Source: Apostichopus leukothele (Eukaryota > Echinodermata > Holothuroidea > Aspidochirotida > Stichopodidae). From it: a stretch of 24,272 nt of DNA. Under the pieces are notes generated by a model that saw nothing but the letters and a program-made list of their open reading frames with translations, was not told the origin of the DNA and did not search any database. This document shows, piece after piece, positions 1 through 7,975 of the stretch (position 1 is the stretch's first letter; the number at the start of each line of letters is the position of its first letter). Position numbers and translations under genes: made by a program. Where the stretch lies: contig JAAAKB020020810.1 in the NCBI GenBank assembly GCA_010014835.2, positions 1-24,272 of the forward strand, read 5' to 3'.

Positions 1-289
1 TTTTAATATATGTTACTTATCCCAGCCCAGCCAACCCCACCCCCCTCCCCACCCCCGGCTAACCCATCTTCAAAGTGTTCGTGCTTTGTATACTATTTTT
101 CTCTGGTCCGGAACTAGAGTACAAATTAAACCTTTCAAATTCTAGAGTTCTGGAGTAAAGTAGAGTAAAAATTGTGACACTGAAATTATGGAGTAAAGAT
201 TGGCAGAATTACAGATTACAGATATGGCCAGTGACATTACAGCTAAAATAACATTTGATATTTTTTTGTCGATATTAAAGGCTTGCATT
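1..289. other. Intergenic or intronic stretch, C-rich start
   Basis: No gene is seen here. The first 60 bases include a C-rich low-complexity run (about 35-57); the rest is AT-rich. It is probably an intron of the phosphatase-like gene whose exon lies at 661, but no 5' exon of that gene is recognisable. Confidence 0.4.
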
Positions 290-640
290 CTTGTACAAGA
301 CCAAATGCTTCCCACACAACTTTACAACAGTTAACCCCCCCCCCCCCCACTGGCCATTGGTAACTTTTCAGACCCACACACCAAAGTGTGCACAAATCAT
401 ACTGTTGCTCCTGGTGCACTGCAGTGCGCCACACTGTGTCCCCTGGCGGACTCCCCATAGAGTGCAGCTACAAACTAGCACATGGAACTATATTAACAAC
501 TTCCCTCGCATGTCCCCATTTATACACCGGTTGAAGAGAGGCAATAGAGATAAAGTGCCTTGCCCAAGGACACAATATATTGTTATGGCCATGACTGGAA
601 CCTAAACTACTTAGGTCGCCTTGACGACAATGTGCTCTAT
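290..640 (-). repeat. tRNA-derived SINE, copy 1
   Basis: Read on the minus strand, this copy has a degenerate B box (complement of 592-602, GGTTCCAGTCA). A central block follows with TGTCCTTGGGCAAGGCACTTTATCTC-like sequence and CCTCTCTTCA, then a 3' body with TTGTGCACACTTTG and GTTACCAATGGCCAG. The same blocks in the same order occur in the plus-strand copy at 6645, so the two are one family. A run of 14 C at 335-348 (G in element sense) lies in its 3' body. Its head ends about 20 bp before the acceptor of the exon at 661, so it is an intronic insertion. End points are approximate. It is old: the A box is not recognisable. Confidence 0.75.
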
Positions 641-660
641 TTTTTTTAATTTTATAGGCT

Positions 661-825
661 GCTGCTGCTGTTCGTAAGCTGACAGAGGCAGGAGGTGGCA
701 AGAGAGGAATAATTCTATGTGGGGACTTCAACCACACCCCTCAGCAACCTGGCTATGATGTCATAGCCAATGGAAGTGTTAGTCATAGCAGCATACTGCA
801 GTTACAGGAATACCCAGTTGCTAAG
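661..825 (+). CDS. Exon of an EEP-family phosphodiesterase (CCR4/nocturnin/ANGEL-like)
   Basis: This is an internal exon, phase 0 at both ends: acceptor TTTTATAG before 659-661 (the exact first base could be 659) and donor GTAAATT after GTTGCTAAG. The 55 codons are open. They begin with an alanine run and VRKLTEAGGG, then give GIILCGDFNHTP, the conserved Gly-Asp-x-Asn catalytic motif of the endonuclease/exonuclease/phosphatase fold; the Asp and Asn act in metal-dependent phosphodiester hydrolysis. The following text (GYDVIANGSVSH, then LQLQEYPVAK) sits where CCR4/CNOT6, nocturnin and ANGEL proteins have 'P..gvveyl..G.v'. Family members remove poly(A) or hydrolyse dinucleotides; I cannot choose among them. 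The N-terminal exons would lie left of the window. The C-terminal exons (DYIWYS and SDH motifs) were not found downstream, so this may be a broken or very long-intron gene. Confidence 0.7.
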
Positions 826-844
826 GTAAATTGCAAGAGCTTTA

Positions 845-1170
845 TAATAAAAATAATGATAATATTCGATTTTTATATAGCGCTTTAGGCCTATACCAGC
901 ACTAGGTCTCAAAGCACTCTACAGACGTTATGTTACCCCTGGTCAATGATAACCTGTCCCAGAGACAATCCCTCCAGGTGGTTGGAGTTATATACTGCAC
1001 CCAATGACAACTTCCTTCACAGGTACCCATTTAACCCCTGGGTGGAGAGAGGCAATTGAGATAAAGCACCTTGCCCAAGGACACAACGTAATAAACTAGG
1101 CAGGAATCGAACCAGCGATCCTTGGATCACAAGTCTGACGCCTTAGCCAATTGGCCACCACGCTCTCTGA
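845..1170 (-). repeat. tRNA-derived SINE, copy 2 (well preserved)
   Basis: On the minus strand the element starts near 1168 with a tRNA-like head (GCGTGGTGGCCAATTGGCTAAGG, leucine- or serine-type in feel). A perfect B box, GGTTCGATTCC, is the complement of 1103-1113. Next comes the shared central domain, TTGTGTCCTTGGGCAAGG then TTTATCTCAATTGCCTCTCT and an ACCCAGGGGTTAAATGG-like block. The 3' end reads AAAGCGCTATATAAAAATCG and runs into an AT-rich (ATTATTA)-like tail at 841-866. It lies in the intron between the two phosphatase-like exons. The central domain resembles those of widespread animal SINE superfamilies, but I cannot assign one by eye. Confidence 0.85.
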
Positions 1171-1919
1171 GAGCTTCATCAAGTTCCTTCACTTCTCTCT
1201 AACCTGTCTTCATAATCAGTCCTCTTTCATTATCTACTAGACCTCCTTTCCGATAACTAATTGTTTTTCAGTTTTAAAACAATAAAATTAACATTTCCTT
1301 GCCATACAATACAAATCTTTGCTCGTTGAAAATCAGTTTGTGATTCTTTCATAGTTAGATTCCATTAGACCTTGGTCTTTACCTTAACGTATTGATAAAT
1401 CATGAACAAGAACCTGTCTGAGAAATTATAAATATATTTGGACAGCAATGAAATTAGTTGCTAGAGTGGAATTCAGGCCTGTCGCATGAAGAATGTTGCA
1501 AGAGTTGTGCTCTGCCATGTACTGAGCTACTAAACTCTTAGTTATTGATGAATCCTTTATATTTAACTATGTCGTTGCCAGGGGTGACAGTCTGTAAAAA
1601 CTGATCGCATCCCTGTGTCATTCAAGATAGGTAGGTAAGAGATGTCAAGCAAAATTGGCCATTTTGTATATAATATAAAATCAAAATCAACAACATACTA
1701 GAAAAGTTAAACACATTTGGTAAGAGCAAGAAAACAGGCATTGTTGGTAGGACTGAAACGTCATTGCGATTGATAAACTGATGTGTCATGCAAAATCTTT
1801 TACAACCATCTTGACCGTTCTGGTAAACTTTCTTCTTCCTATTTGATATATACATAATGTTTAATTTCTTTCTTTCTATTTTATTTTAGAGTTGCTTGAT
1901 AAGCTTTGCTCCAAGTTAG
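1171..1919. other. Intron sequence, no gene seen
   Basis: This stretch is AT-rich with no convincing exon. Near its end a strong pyrimidine tract (about 1860-1887) leads to an AG at 1888-1889 and a second AG at 1918-1919; see the next exon. Confidence 0.4.
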
Positions 1920-1970
1920 TGGTTTCAACATTCTCAAGAAGATTTACAGAGTGCTTACCTAGATGTCTTG
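1920..1970 (+). CDS. Probable second exon of the EEP-family gene
   Basis: The 17 codons give WFQHSQEDLQSAYLDVL, followed by donor GTGAGT. 'xxFxLxSAYxxL' is the strand that follows the GDFN exon in nocturnin and CNOT6 (for example LNSAYKLL, LKSAYENN, from memory). The phase is 0, matching the donor at 826. The acceptor is ambiguous. The better pyrimidine tract serves the AG at 1888-1889, and using it would add 30 nt including an in-frame TAG right before WFQ. Using the AG at 1918-1919 keeps the frame. So the site is either an alternative acceptor that adds a stop, or a decaying exon. I saw no later exon. Confidence 0.45.
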
Positions 1971-3173
1971 GTGAGTTCACTATCAAATAAACAACCCTTG
2001 ACATACAGCAAGAAGGTAGCTGAGAGGGACTTCAACCATGTGGCCAAGTAGTCAATTAGGGGAAATATGGGATAAAGTTGTATTCTTATTTTCATAATAT
2101 TCTTAAGGTAAAAATGAAGACTTCAATAGGGGAGCCCAATGATATAATTGTCCCCTGGGCCTGATGTGGCTTATGATGCCACTGCAGATACAGAGAAAGA
2201 TTTGTTTTGCTGGTATAAAGCAAGATGTTGAAAAATGCATATTAGATTTAAATTATAATGAACAAGTCACAATGTTAGCTCACTTGATACACTGTGATAC
2301 CACGTACTTGTGATAATTGAATAAACACTAGTATCGTAAATTAAACCATCCCATCCATCTAATGGATGAGGGAGTGGTAATCTTAGGGCCTGGCCACTTT
2401 TCTCAGTGAGAGGTTAACTCGAAGGCACCTCTGTCCAACACTATTGCAGTGTTGTAGCAGTTGAATTCAGGGTTGCACAGATGACTTGAAAAGAGTTGTA
2501 TGCAGCCATCTTAAGTCGATTTTAGATATAGCCTTTTATTTTAAACTTTGAGCAAACTTGATGTGATATTTGAATCAAATAATGGATTTCACCCAAATTG
2601 TCTTGGTAGTAAAGATATATTGCTTTTGATTTAATATGTCCAGAATATTATACCAAAGGTCTTAATTCACTTGAACAATGCAAAATCCAAACTAAAGCAT
2701 GTGCACTTTTATGTTCAACTGCTCTGCAAGAGTTAAGAAGATTAGAAGAATGAATTTTCCTTAAACACGGTGATACATATATTGAAAGAGAATTTCTGAA
2801 AAGTTTGTTTTGTTAGGACTGTTTGGGACAACACTGGTAGAATCCTATACATCATTGCTAGAGCTGTAGTGTATGAAGCTATTTACAAAGCAAGGGGCAG
2901 AAAAAAATGGCTGAATTTTTGGGGTGAGCGTATTCTCATTAAGAATGCTAATTTGGGGGAATTTCATGGATGCTACGGTGGCCCAAACAGGACGTTGGAA
3001 ATTTAACTGCTTCTTATACGGATTTGTATTCTTTTGCGAAAGTTCGAACAGTTTCACACAATTTCATTTTCTTTTTCAGAGAACGACTTGCTACTAGTCG
3101 CCATTCAACGATTTATCTGAACTTTCTTCTTGAATAAGTCGCTTTCTGTATCGAAATTTCGACTTGTACCTCG
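1971..3173. other. No assigned gene
   Basis: AT-rich sequence. It holds a short hairpin near 2437-2455 (CAACACT, 5-nt loop, AGTGTTG) and an open frame at 2800-3003 preceded by an acceptor-like TTTTGTTAG, which I could not link to any family. The C-terminal exons expected for the phosphatase-like gene were sought here and not found. Confidence 0.4.
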
Positions 3174-3800
3174 ATGTATGCTATTATACTGGAGGGGGGG
3201 GGGGGTTCCTTGTTAAATTCCCCCTCATACACTAGTGAATTCGTAAAAATAGGCAGGGGCATCACAAAGGTTCGACGACTTCTGCCCGACCAAAATTCAT
3301 TGGTTGTCCGGACTCTCATATTCCGTCAACATTTATATTATGTGAATATTAAATAAGAAAAAAGTTTAAGATAACGCCGAATTCGCAACTTGGACAAAAA
3401 AAACCTGGAATTTTACGGGTAAAATATCACATTTTCGAGAGTAAATGTAGAGATCAAAAATGAAAAGTCAACGTTGCCAGATAAAATGTCGAATTTTTGA
3501 CATTTTATATCTGAATATTAATTGTGATAAAACGTCACATATTTTTTTATGAAACTGCAACCTACGAGGTGAACTGACGAAATTCTTATGGCTACACGAA
3601 AACTGATCTTGCATGTTTATACCAAGAAACCAGATGGTCGTATTTATCTTTGGAACCAACACCATCAAAAATATCCAGTGTGGTCGAGTGTGACGACAAT
3701 CTGCTGCGGTGGGGGCAAGAAGAATAAAATATAATTCCGCTGACCATGCCCCCCCCCCCTACCGGCACCCCACTTGCGCACGCCACTGACCGGTGATGAT
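3174..3800. repeat. Repeat debris with poly-G and poly-C runs
   Basis: A run of 12 G at 3194-3205 and of 11 C at 3749-3759 bracket AT-rich sequence. The right edge, with CACTTGCGCACGCCACTGAC after the C run, has the look of a dispersed transposon end seen in many invertebrate genomes (recalled impression). Short open frames here have no recognisable domain. Confidence 0.4.
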
Positions 3801-4533
3801 GTGCTGATACATTGACGCTTTCGTGTTACCATCTAAGATGGTAAAATGTACCCAGAGCTATACATCATTATTACTTGTAAGTTGGCACCAATTCCTTCTC
3901 GACAAACCAGGCGATGGACCATGATTCCACTCGACCGATAGCCTTAGATCATCGCTCTGATGAAGCATTAGAAGTTTCCGACAACCGTTTTGATTTTCCT
4001 GCCAAACCTTTAAATTTTCCCCGACGACCGTCGCTTTGACTCGGGGGCTGCGTAAATCAACCTCTCCCAGGCTATTTCAGTCCTACAACCTCTTCCGTCC
4101 TTGAAAACAGGTCATACCTCATAATTTAAATTCTACATTTCCATGGGAATGAAGTTTGATAACGAGGACAAACGGCGACTCCGTGGAATTCATTTAACTA
4201 TAAGTTTTATCCATGAATACCGTAACAGAAAATGACTGTACGGTCTGTACCAATACATGTGGCATACAGAGACTGGTTCAAATGTGCTACAAAAAGTCAA
4301 TTGTGTTTCCATTGACATATTATGCCCTTGCTTATTCCTCATTCGTGTACTCAGTCACGCTTTATGAGGTGAATATTACCATTGCAAATTAGGATTGATT
4401 CATTTACTTACCGGTATGTATCCCCGGCAACGCCCACTTTCATAGAATTATACATTATTTATATATACGCTGATGCGGATGACTACTGAATGCGTACTGG
4501 ATAACAATACGCGCTCAGTCATGTTTTAGCATA
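3801..4533. other. No gene seen
   Basis: Unique-looking sequence. The minus strand was searched for the rest of a THAP domain (FP, W, C-x2-H motifs) to continue the THAP exon at 4587; none was recognised. Confidence 0.35.
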
Positions 4534-4541
4534 GGCACTAC
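4534..4541. repeat. 8-bp target-site duplication, left copy
   Basis: GGCACTAC lies directly outside the left inverted terminal repeat and is repeated exactly at 5624-5631 outside the right one. Confidence 0.9.
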
Positions 4542-4574
4542 CACTGATCTCTACACACTGTGTAGAGATCAGTG
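4542..4574. repeat. Perfect terminal palindrome (16-bp arms, 1-nt spacer)
   Basis: CACTGATCTCTACACA is followed by one C and then its exact reverse complement, TGTGTAGAGATCAGTG. The left TIR is thus joined to an inverted copy of itself, as expected from aberrant gap repair after transposon excision. The core recurs in direct orientation at 5007-5021. Confidence 0.95.
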
Positions 4575-4586
4575 AACATAACTTAC

Positions 4587-4691
4587 TTATGGAATGTTAT
4601 CCCTCTGTCATAATGGAAGCGGTTTGCCCTGTTTGTGCAGCTGTAAGCTGTGCAGCCTGACATTGTACCAAGTATTGGGTTCACCAATTAG
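4587..4691 (-). CDS. First coding exon of a THAP zinc-finger protein
   Basis: An acceptor (CACTACAG) precedes 4691. The ATG is at 4663-4661, with an in-frame TAA upstream in the same exon. The exon codes for MSGCTAYSCTNRANRF then HYDRGITFH and ends CAT AA, followed by donor GTAAGT (4586-4581), phase 2. C4-x4-C9, N11-R12 and the closing ITFHK are the hallmark start of a THAP (C2CH) DNA-binding domain; the next residues in the family are usually FP. The remaining Cys and His would be in a later exon that is missing: the sequence runs straight into the transposon end. It is therefore a partial gene, probably the 5' remnant of a THAP-type transposase. Confidence 0.75.
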
Positions 4692-5006
4692 CTGTAGTGT
4701 ACAAAGAGACAAAATAAACAGGTATAATTGCAATGCCAGCTCCAGCCAGTGGAATGTACATGTTGGACATCGAATGTCACTCATCGGACATCACTCATGG
4801 TGGTCAGATGGTGGTACGTACACAGCTAAGTCTCAAGCATGAAATGTTTCCCCCTCCCTGACTGTATGATCATCAGTGACCACTCATTAAGAAATTAGCA
4901 GGGTTAGGCATGTGCAAAGTGATTAACGTTTGGCCTATTACAGTTATAGTATAATAATAAATAATATTAACAACATGAAATATCTGCTTACAGCATGGAG
5001 CTACCT

Positions 5007-5021
5007 CACTGATCTCTACAC
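5007..5021. repeat. Internal copy of transposon TIR core
   Basis: CACTGATCTCTACAC is identical to the first 15 bases of the left TIR, in the same orientation. No target duplication pairs it with either outer end, so it is an internal subterminal motif, not a nested insertion boundary. Confidence 0.9.
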
Positions 5022-5103
5022 GTACAGGCTAGGCCTAGGCCTACTGACTTTAGACGAACAGTTTAAATATAAAACATAAGAAGCATCAGTAGGAATAATT
5101 TAC

Positions 5104-5268
5104 CTGCTTTCCTTTGGCATGTTGTAATAAAGTGTCTTCACGACCAATGCCGTAGCAAGCAGCAAATATCAAACTAAAGGAAAATGGTTCCTTCTTTCTA
5201 GCCTCTCCAGTCTCTGGTATGGTAGCACACGGTGAATTGTCATGTGTTTTGTAGATGATGAGACTTCT
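5104..5268 (-). CDS. Possible exon inside the transposon, zinc-finger-like end
   Basis: 165 nt, open for all 55 codons, bounded by AG (GACGTAG) and a good donor (GTAAAT). The C-terminal part reads IFAACYGIGREDTLLQHAKG, which has the Cys...His spacing style of a single C2H2-like finger, but the partner Cys and second His are not clear. Spliced in phase 0 to 4691 it would read about 27 more codons to a stop in a frame different from THAP, so it may instead be a 5' non-coding exon of the THAP transcript. Length and openness alone could be chance. Confidence 0.3.
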
Positions 5269-5529
5269 CTACGTCTGCGAGCCTAGGATAGTACATGGTT
5301 AATCAGCGCAGCATGATCAGTACAGTACAGTACTCCTCACGTTTTAAGCCTATTTTGCGCTGCTGATGATGATCATACAGTCAGGGGAGCATTTCATAAT
5401 GTACTTACTTACAAAGGAGTTTTGGAGCAATTTTACCCACCACCGCTAGCTGCTGCAGTCGTTATGTGTCAGTGCCATTCGCAGATTCGTACGGACGTGT
5501 CGTTGTCATATGCGCGGTGATGTTTTGAA

Positions 5530-5565
5530 TATCCCAACATGGCCGCTGAACAACTTCCGGTGACT
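5530..5565. promoter_or_regulatory. Promoter-like YY1 and ETS sites in transposon end
   Basis: AACATGGCCGC (5536-5546) resembles a YY1 site and ACTTCCGG (5553-5560) is an ETS core site. The surrounding 5480-5600 is locally GC-richer than its neighbours. Their position upstream of the minus-strand exons suits a promoter for the element's gene. Function is inferred from motifs only. Confidence 0.4.
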
Positions 5566-5623
5566 TCACGGCTCGCTATTCAATCACCGTACGCGCAGCC
5601 TATCCAGTGTGTAGAGATCAGTG

Positions 5624-5631
5624 GGCACTAC
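5624..5631. repeat. 8-bp target-site duplication, right copy
   Basis: GGCACTAC, identical to 4534-4541. Confidence 0.9.
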
Positions 5632-6070
5632 CACTCTATGCCTTTCTCATGAAAACCTAGAGTCACTTGAATCAATCACTTGCGCAAATCCTAGCAATTT
5701 GCATCTTGCCGTTGCAGTACGCACAGCCTCAGGCTGTTGCTGACCAAGGTATGATACAGCGCTACTCATAAACTATTTGGTTACTGGTTTCATGAACATT
5801 CTTTGCATGAAATTTCTCTTCCATACAGCGGTCTATTTGAAATGCGCGTACGCGCGTCTTTTCAAAACGTAACACGCTTTCCTTTTCTTTGGTCGGGTTG
5901 TGTCTGGCGCTTGCTTTCTGCAGCCCATTTGTTACAAAGAAGCAAACGGATTTGTGACCTCATAGTCATAGGTTTATTTGGTAAGTTGTTGCAACTAGCA
6001 TTGAAAGCATTATATCTGGCAACGAGCTCGCAGATATCCTATAGCACTTAATACCGGACAAACGAAGAAT
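5632..6070 (+). other. Upstream region of the secreted-protein gene
   Basis: Contains a 12-bp perfect palindrome GCGCGTACGCGC (5844-5855) and a strong donor-like TTTG/GTAAGTT at 5980/5981. With an AG at 6042-6043 this could define a roughly 60-nt 5'UTR intron. No TATA box is obvious. An 82-codon open frame at 5803-6051 has no recognisable domain and no splice support. Confidence 0.35.
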
Positions 6071-7975
6071 ATGAATACGTTTATTTTAATAGCGATTTCG
6101 ATTTGTGTGTTTTCCTTTGTAGAGTCTCCATGTAAGTATCGTTGAGTACAGTGTAAGGAAACTAAGTGACAATGTAACCTAGAAAACAAACAAGAGATCA
6201 TTATACTGGGAGCTAGCTAACTTAACTCGGAGTAGAACCACCTATCATGGATATACCAAATTCTTTCCTATTTTTGCCAATCATTTTTTTTCAGAAAACT
6301 TTCTTTGAGCTCATTGTCCCAATTACTAATTTACCCAACTGTGTCATAATTCTTAAACGCTATAGGTTGTATTATTGTATATTGGGAAAGGAACACCTTG
6401 CCGAGTCACAAAGTTTGACGATTGTAAATAATCTGGAGAATTTCTTTACTGACACATGCATTTGTCATACATTATTACTAGTATAGTTTCATCACCGCAT
6501 TATGTATGATCCTTTTAATCTCTCTTTCTCCTTTCCAATCGTTTCTTCTCCGAAGGGAAGGAGTGGGAGGGGGGAGGGGGCTACTCCATGATCCCGCTTT
6601 CTTAAGTTATTCCACAATACCCAATTTTTTATAAAATGCGTATCAACGGTAAAGCTGCCACGCTGAGAGCGTTGTGATGTAAGGTCTGCAGGTTCGAGTC
6701 CTGGCCAGATCATTTGTTATGTCCTTGGGCAAGACACTTTTTCTCCATTACCTCTCTTCACGCATGGTGTATAAATGCGAGGTAACTTGTAAATATAGTT
6801 GCGTGCGCCGGTTTGTGGCTGCACCCTATGGGAAGTCCCCCAGGAGACACGGAGTGCCCCAGGAGGGATTGTTTCAATTGTGCACACTTTGTTGTGTGGG
6901 TGTGACAAGTTACCGATGACCAGGGGTTAAGTTGTAAAGTCGTGTGAGGGGGCCTTGGCCTCAAACAAGACTGTAAAACCTTTAACTTTAAATGTAGAGA
7001 CAATATACTTCTTCGATAAAACGTCGGAGTTCATGAGATGACTGCGGTATGTTTTATTTAAAATGAATTTGAATTCTTTACTGAACTGGAAATGTCTATA
7101 TAAACGAGGATTTCAAGTGTCATTCTGTATCTTCTCAAACATATCATCTTTGTGAAACTTTCTCCTATATCAAAACCAAACATAAATTGTAGTTCTTTGA
7201 TTAGCTGCTAAAGCGCAATTGCTTCCATGTAAATGTCAACACTTATGAGATTTAGCGTTACATCGATGTGTAACAATGGTGAAAATGATCAATGTTGGTA
7301 AAATGGTGGTTAAGGTATTGAAGACATTTTTGCTACTATTGAGTCTGAGTACCAAGAATATCTTTACTTCTCTGGCAGGCTTTGCATGGTTATCGCAATG
7401 GTCTTTGCAGTCTCCATGTGGAGGTAAAGAAATCACGATTTGTGATGAATACAAGTGGCCAGAGGAACCACTGGAATCAGGTAAACCTTCAGCCCATTTC
7501 TAACCAGGAGAAGAGGGGGACAGGAGGGGGTGGGGGTTCAGCATGTAAGTGATTGCAACTGAAAACATGCTTTTTAAGGTTAGAATAATAAATCATGTTT
7601 TACTTCATATGCAATCATCACTCGAGGACCAGTTAACTCTAGATTCAGAGTGAAAATTGGTGAAATCACCTATACCTGTCCAGAAGATTAGAGAAGTGGG
7701 AACATCTACTAAGAATATGAAAACATTTGATTGAAATAGGTTTCCTTTGTGAACCAAAACTTTGGTGATAGAAACTAAAATTCCTTTTTTTGTGCTAGTC
7801 ATTAAAATTGCATGAAAATTGTTGCTTTATTTTCTTTTAAATTTTTCATCCAGTTTGCAATATGTTTATCATTGGAAATCGACAAAGGATTCTTGCAATA
7901 TATGCTCAAAATAGGTGTTTACTTGTTAAAGCAATTCGTGAAGTTAAAAGAAATTCCACCCAAACTGAAAGCTGA
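6071..7975 (+). CDS. Putative small secreted protein, three exons, family unknown
   Basis: Exons 6071-6131, 7379-7480 and 7854-7975 (with stop TGA) join in consistent phase 1 to give 94 aa. Exon 1 encodes MNTFILIAISICVFSFVESP, a good signal peptide with hydrophobic core 3-16, ending at donor T/GTAAGT. Exon 2 (acceptor CTCTGGCAG) encodes LSQWSLQSPCGGKEITIC then DEYKWPEEPLES; the WS..S..CGG..C part faintly recalls a thrombospondin type-1 repeat but lacks its full cysteine set. Exon 3 (acceptor TTTCATCCAG) encodes CNMFIIGNRQRILAIYAQ, NRCLLVKAIREVKR and ends NSTQTES, with an N-glycosylation sequon NST. The mature part has five cysteines. AATAAA at 8241 gives a short 3'UTR. No homologue is recognised; the model rests on splice and phase consistency. 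Confidence 0.5.
6132..6644. other. Intron 1 of the secreted-protein gene, 5' part
   Basis: AT-rich. It includes a purine-rich stretch near 6553-6580. No exon is seen; a 79-codon open frame at 6247-6486 has no domain or splice support. Confidence 0.35.
6645..6992 (+). repeat. tRNA-derived SINE, copy 3
   Basis: A tRNA-like head (GAGAGCGTTGTGATGTAAGG) is followed by a perfect B box, GGTTCGAGTCC, at 6691-6701. The shared central domain follows (TATGTCCTTGGGCAAGACAC, CCTCTCTTCACGCATGGTGTATAAATG). The 3' body contains GTTGCGTGCGCCGGTTTGTG, TTGTGCACACTTTG and GTTACCGATGACCAGG. It matches copy 1 along its length in opposite orientation. It ends in a short AACTTTAAA-like tail near 6990. It lies in intron 1 of the secreted-protein gene. 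Confidence 0.85.
6993..7378. other. Intron 1 of the secreted-protein gene, 3' part
   Basis: AT-rich, ending in acceptor tract ACTTCTCTGGCAG. An in-frame-looking ATG at 7276 opens a 75-codon frame running through exon 2 (same reading frame as exon 2), so an alternative start without the signal peptide is possible but unsupported. Confidence 0.3.

Larger units (their letters stand above)
4542..5623 (-). mobile_element. Non-autonomous DNA transposon, P-superfamily-like, carrying a THAP exon
   Basis: The ends are perfect 19-bp inverted repeats: CACTGATCTCTACACACTG at 4542-4560 and its complement at 5605-5623. A perfect 8-bp target duplication surrounds it. At 1,082 bp it is too short for a full transposase. 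Read from the right end on the minus strand it holds, in order, a promoter-like segment, a possible zinc-finger-like exon (5104-5268), an internal copy of the TIR core (5007-5021) and the first exon of a THAP protein (4587-4691), which stops 12 bp short of an inverted TIR copy. P-element transposases begin with a THAP domain and make 8-bp duplications, so an internally deleted P-type element that kept its 5' end is the simplest reading. hAT elements also make 8-bp duplications and cannot be excluded. Intact ends suggest a fairly recent insertion. Confidence 0.8.

Noticed and set aside
1103-1113. tRNA gene suggested by a perfect B box
   Set aside because: The acceptor stem and anticodon arm do not close, and it is followed by the SINE central domain; it is a SINE head.
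2800-3006. 68-codon open frame on plus (…NTGRILYIIARAVVYEAI…) after an acceptor-like TTTTGTTAG
   Set aside because: No start, no matching phase with the upstream exon (phase 0 would hit a stop), no recognised domain and no donor; a chance frame is as likely.
3592-3786. Minus-strand frame beginning MACASGVPVGGGG
   Set aside because: Arises from translating a poly-C repeat end; low-complexity, no domain.
4594-4842. 82-codon plus-strand frame inside the transposon
   Set aside because: It lies opposite the THAP exon and has no domain; an antisense shadow.
5007-5623. A shorter nested transposon using the internal TIR copy as its left end
   Set aside because: The flanks of 5007 do not match the 8 bp after 5623, whereas 4534-4541 match perfectly.
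6691-6701. tRNA gene suggested by GGTTCGAGTCC
   Set aside because: Same reasoning: a SINE head, not a foldable tRNA.
7276-7503. Stand-alone 75-aa protein MVKMINVGKMVV…
   Set aside because: It runs through a good acceptor and donor; exon 2 of the three-exon model explains the coding part better.
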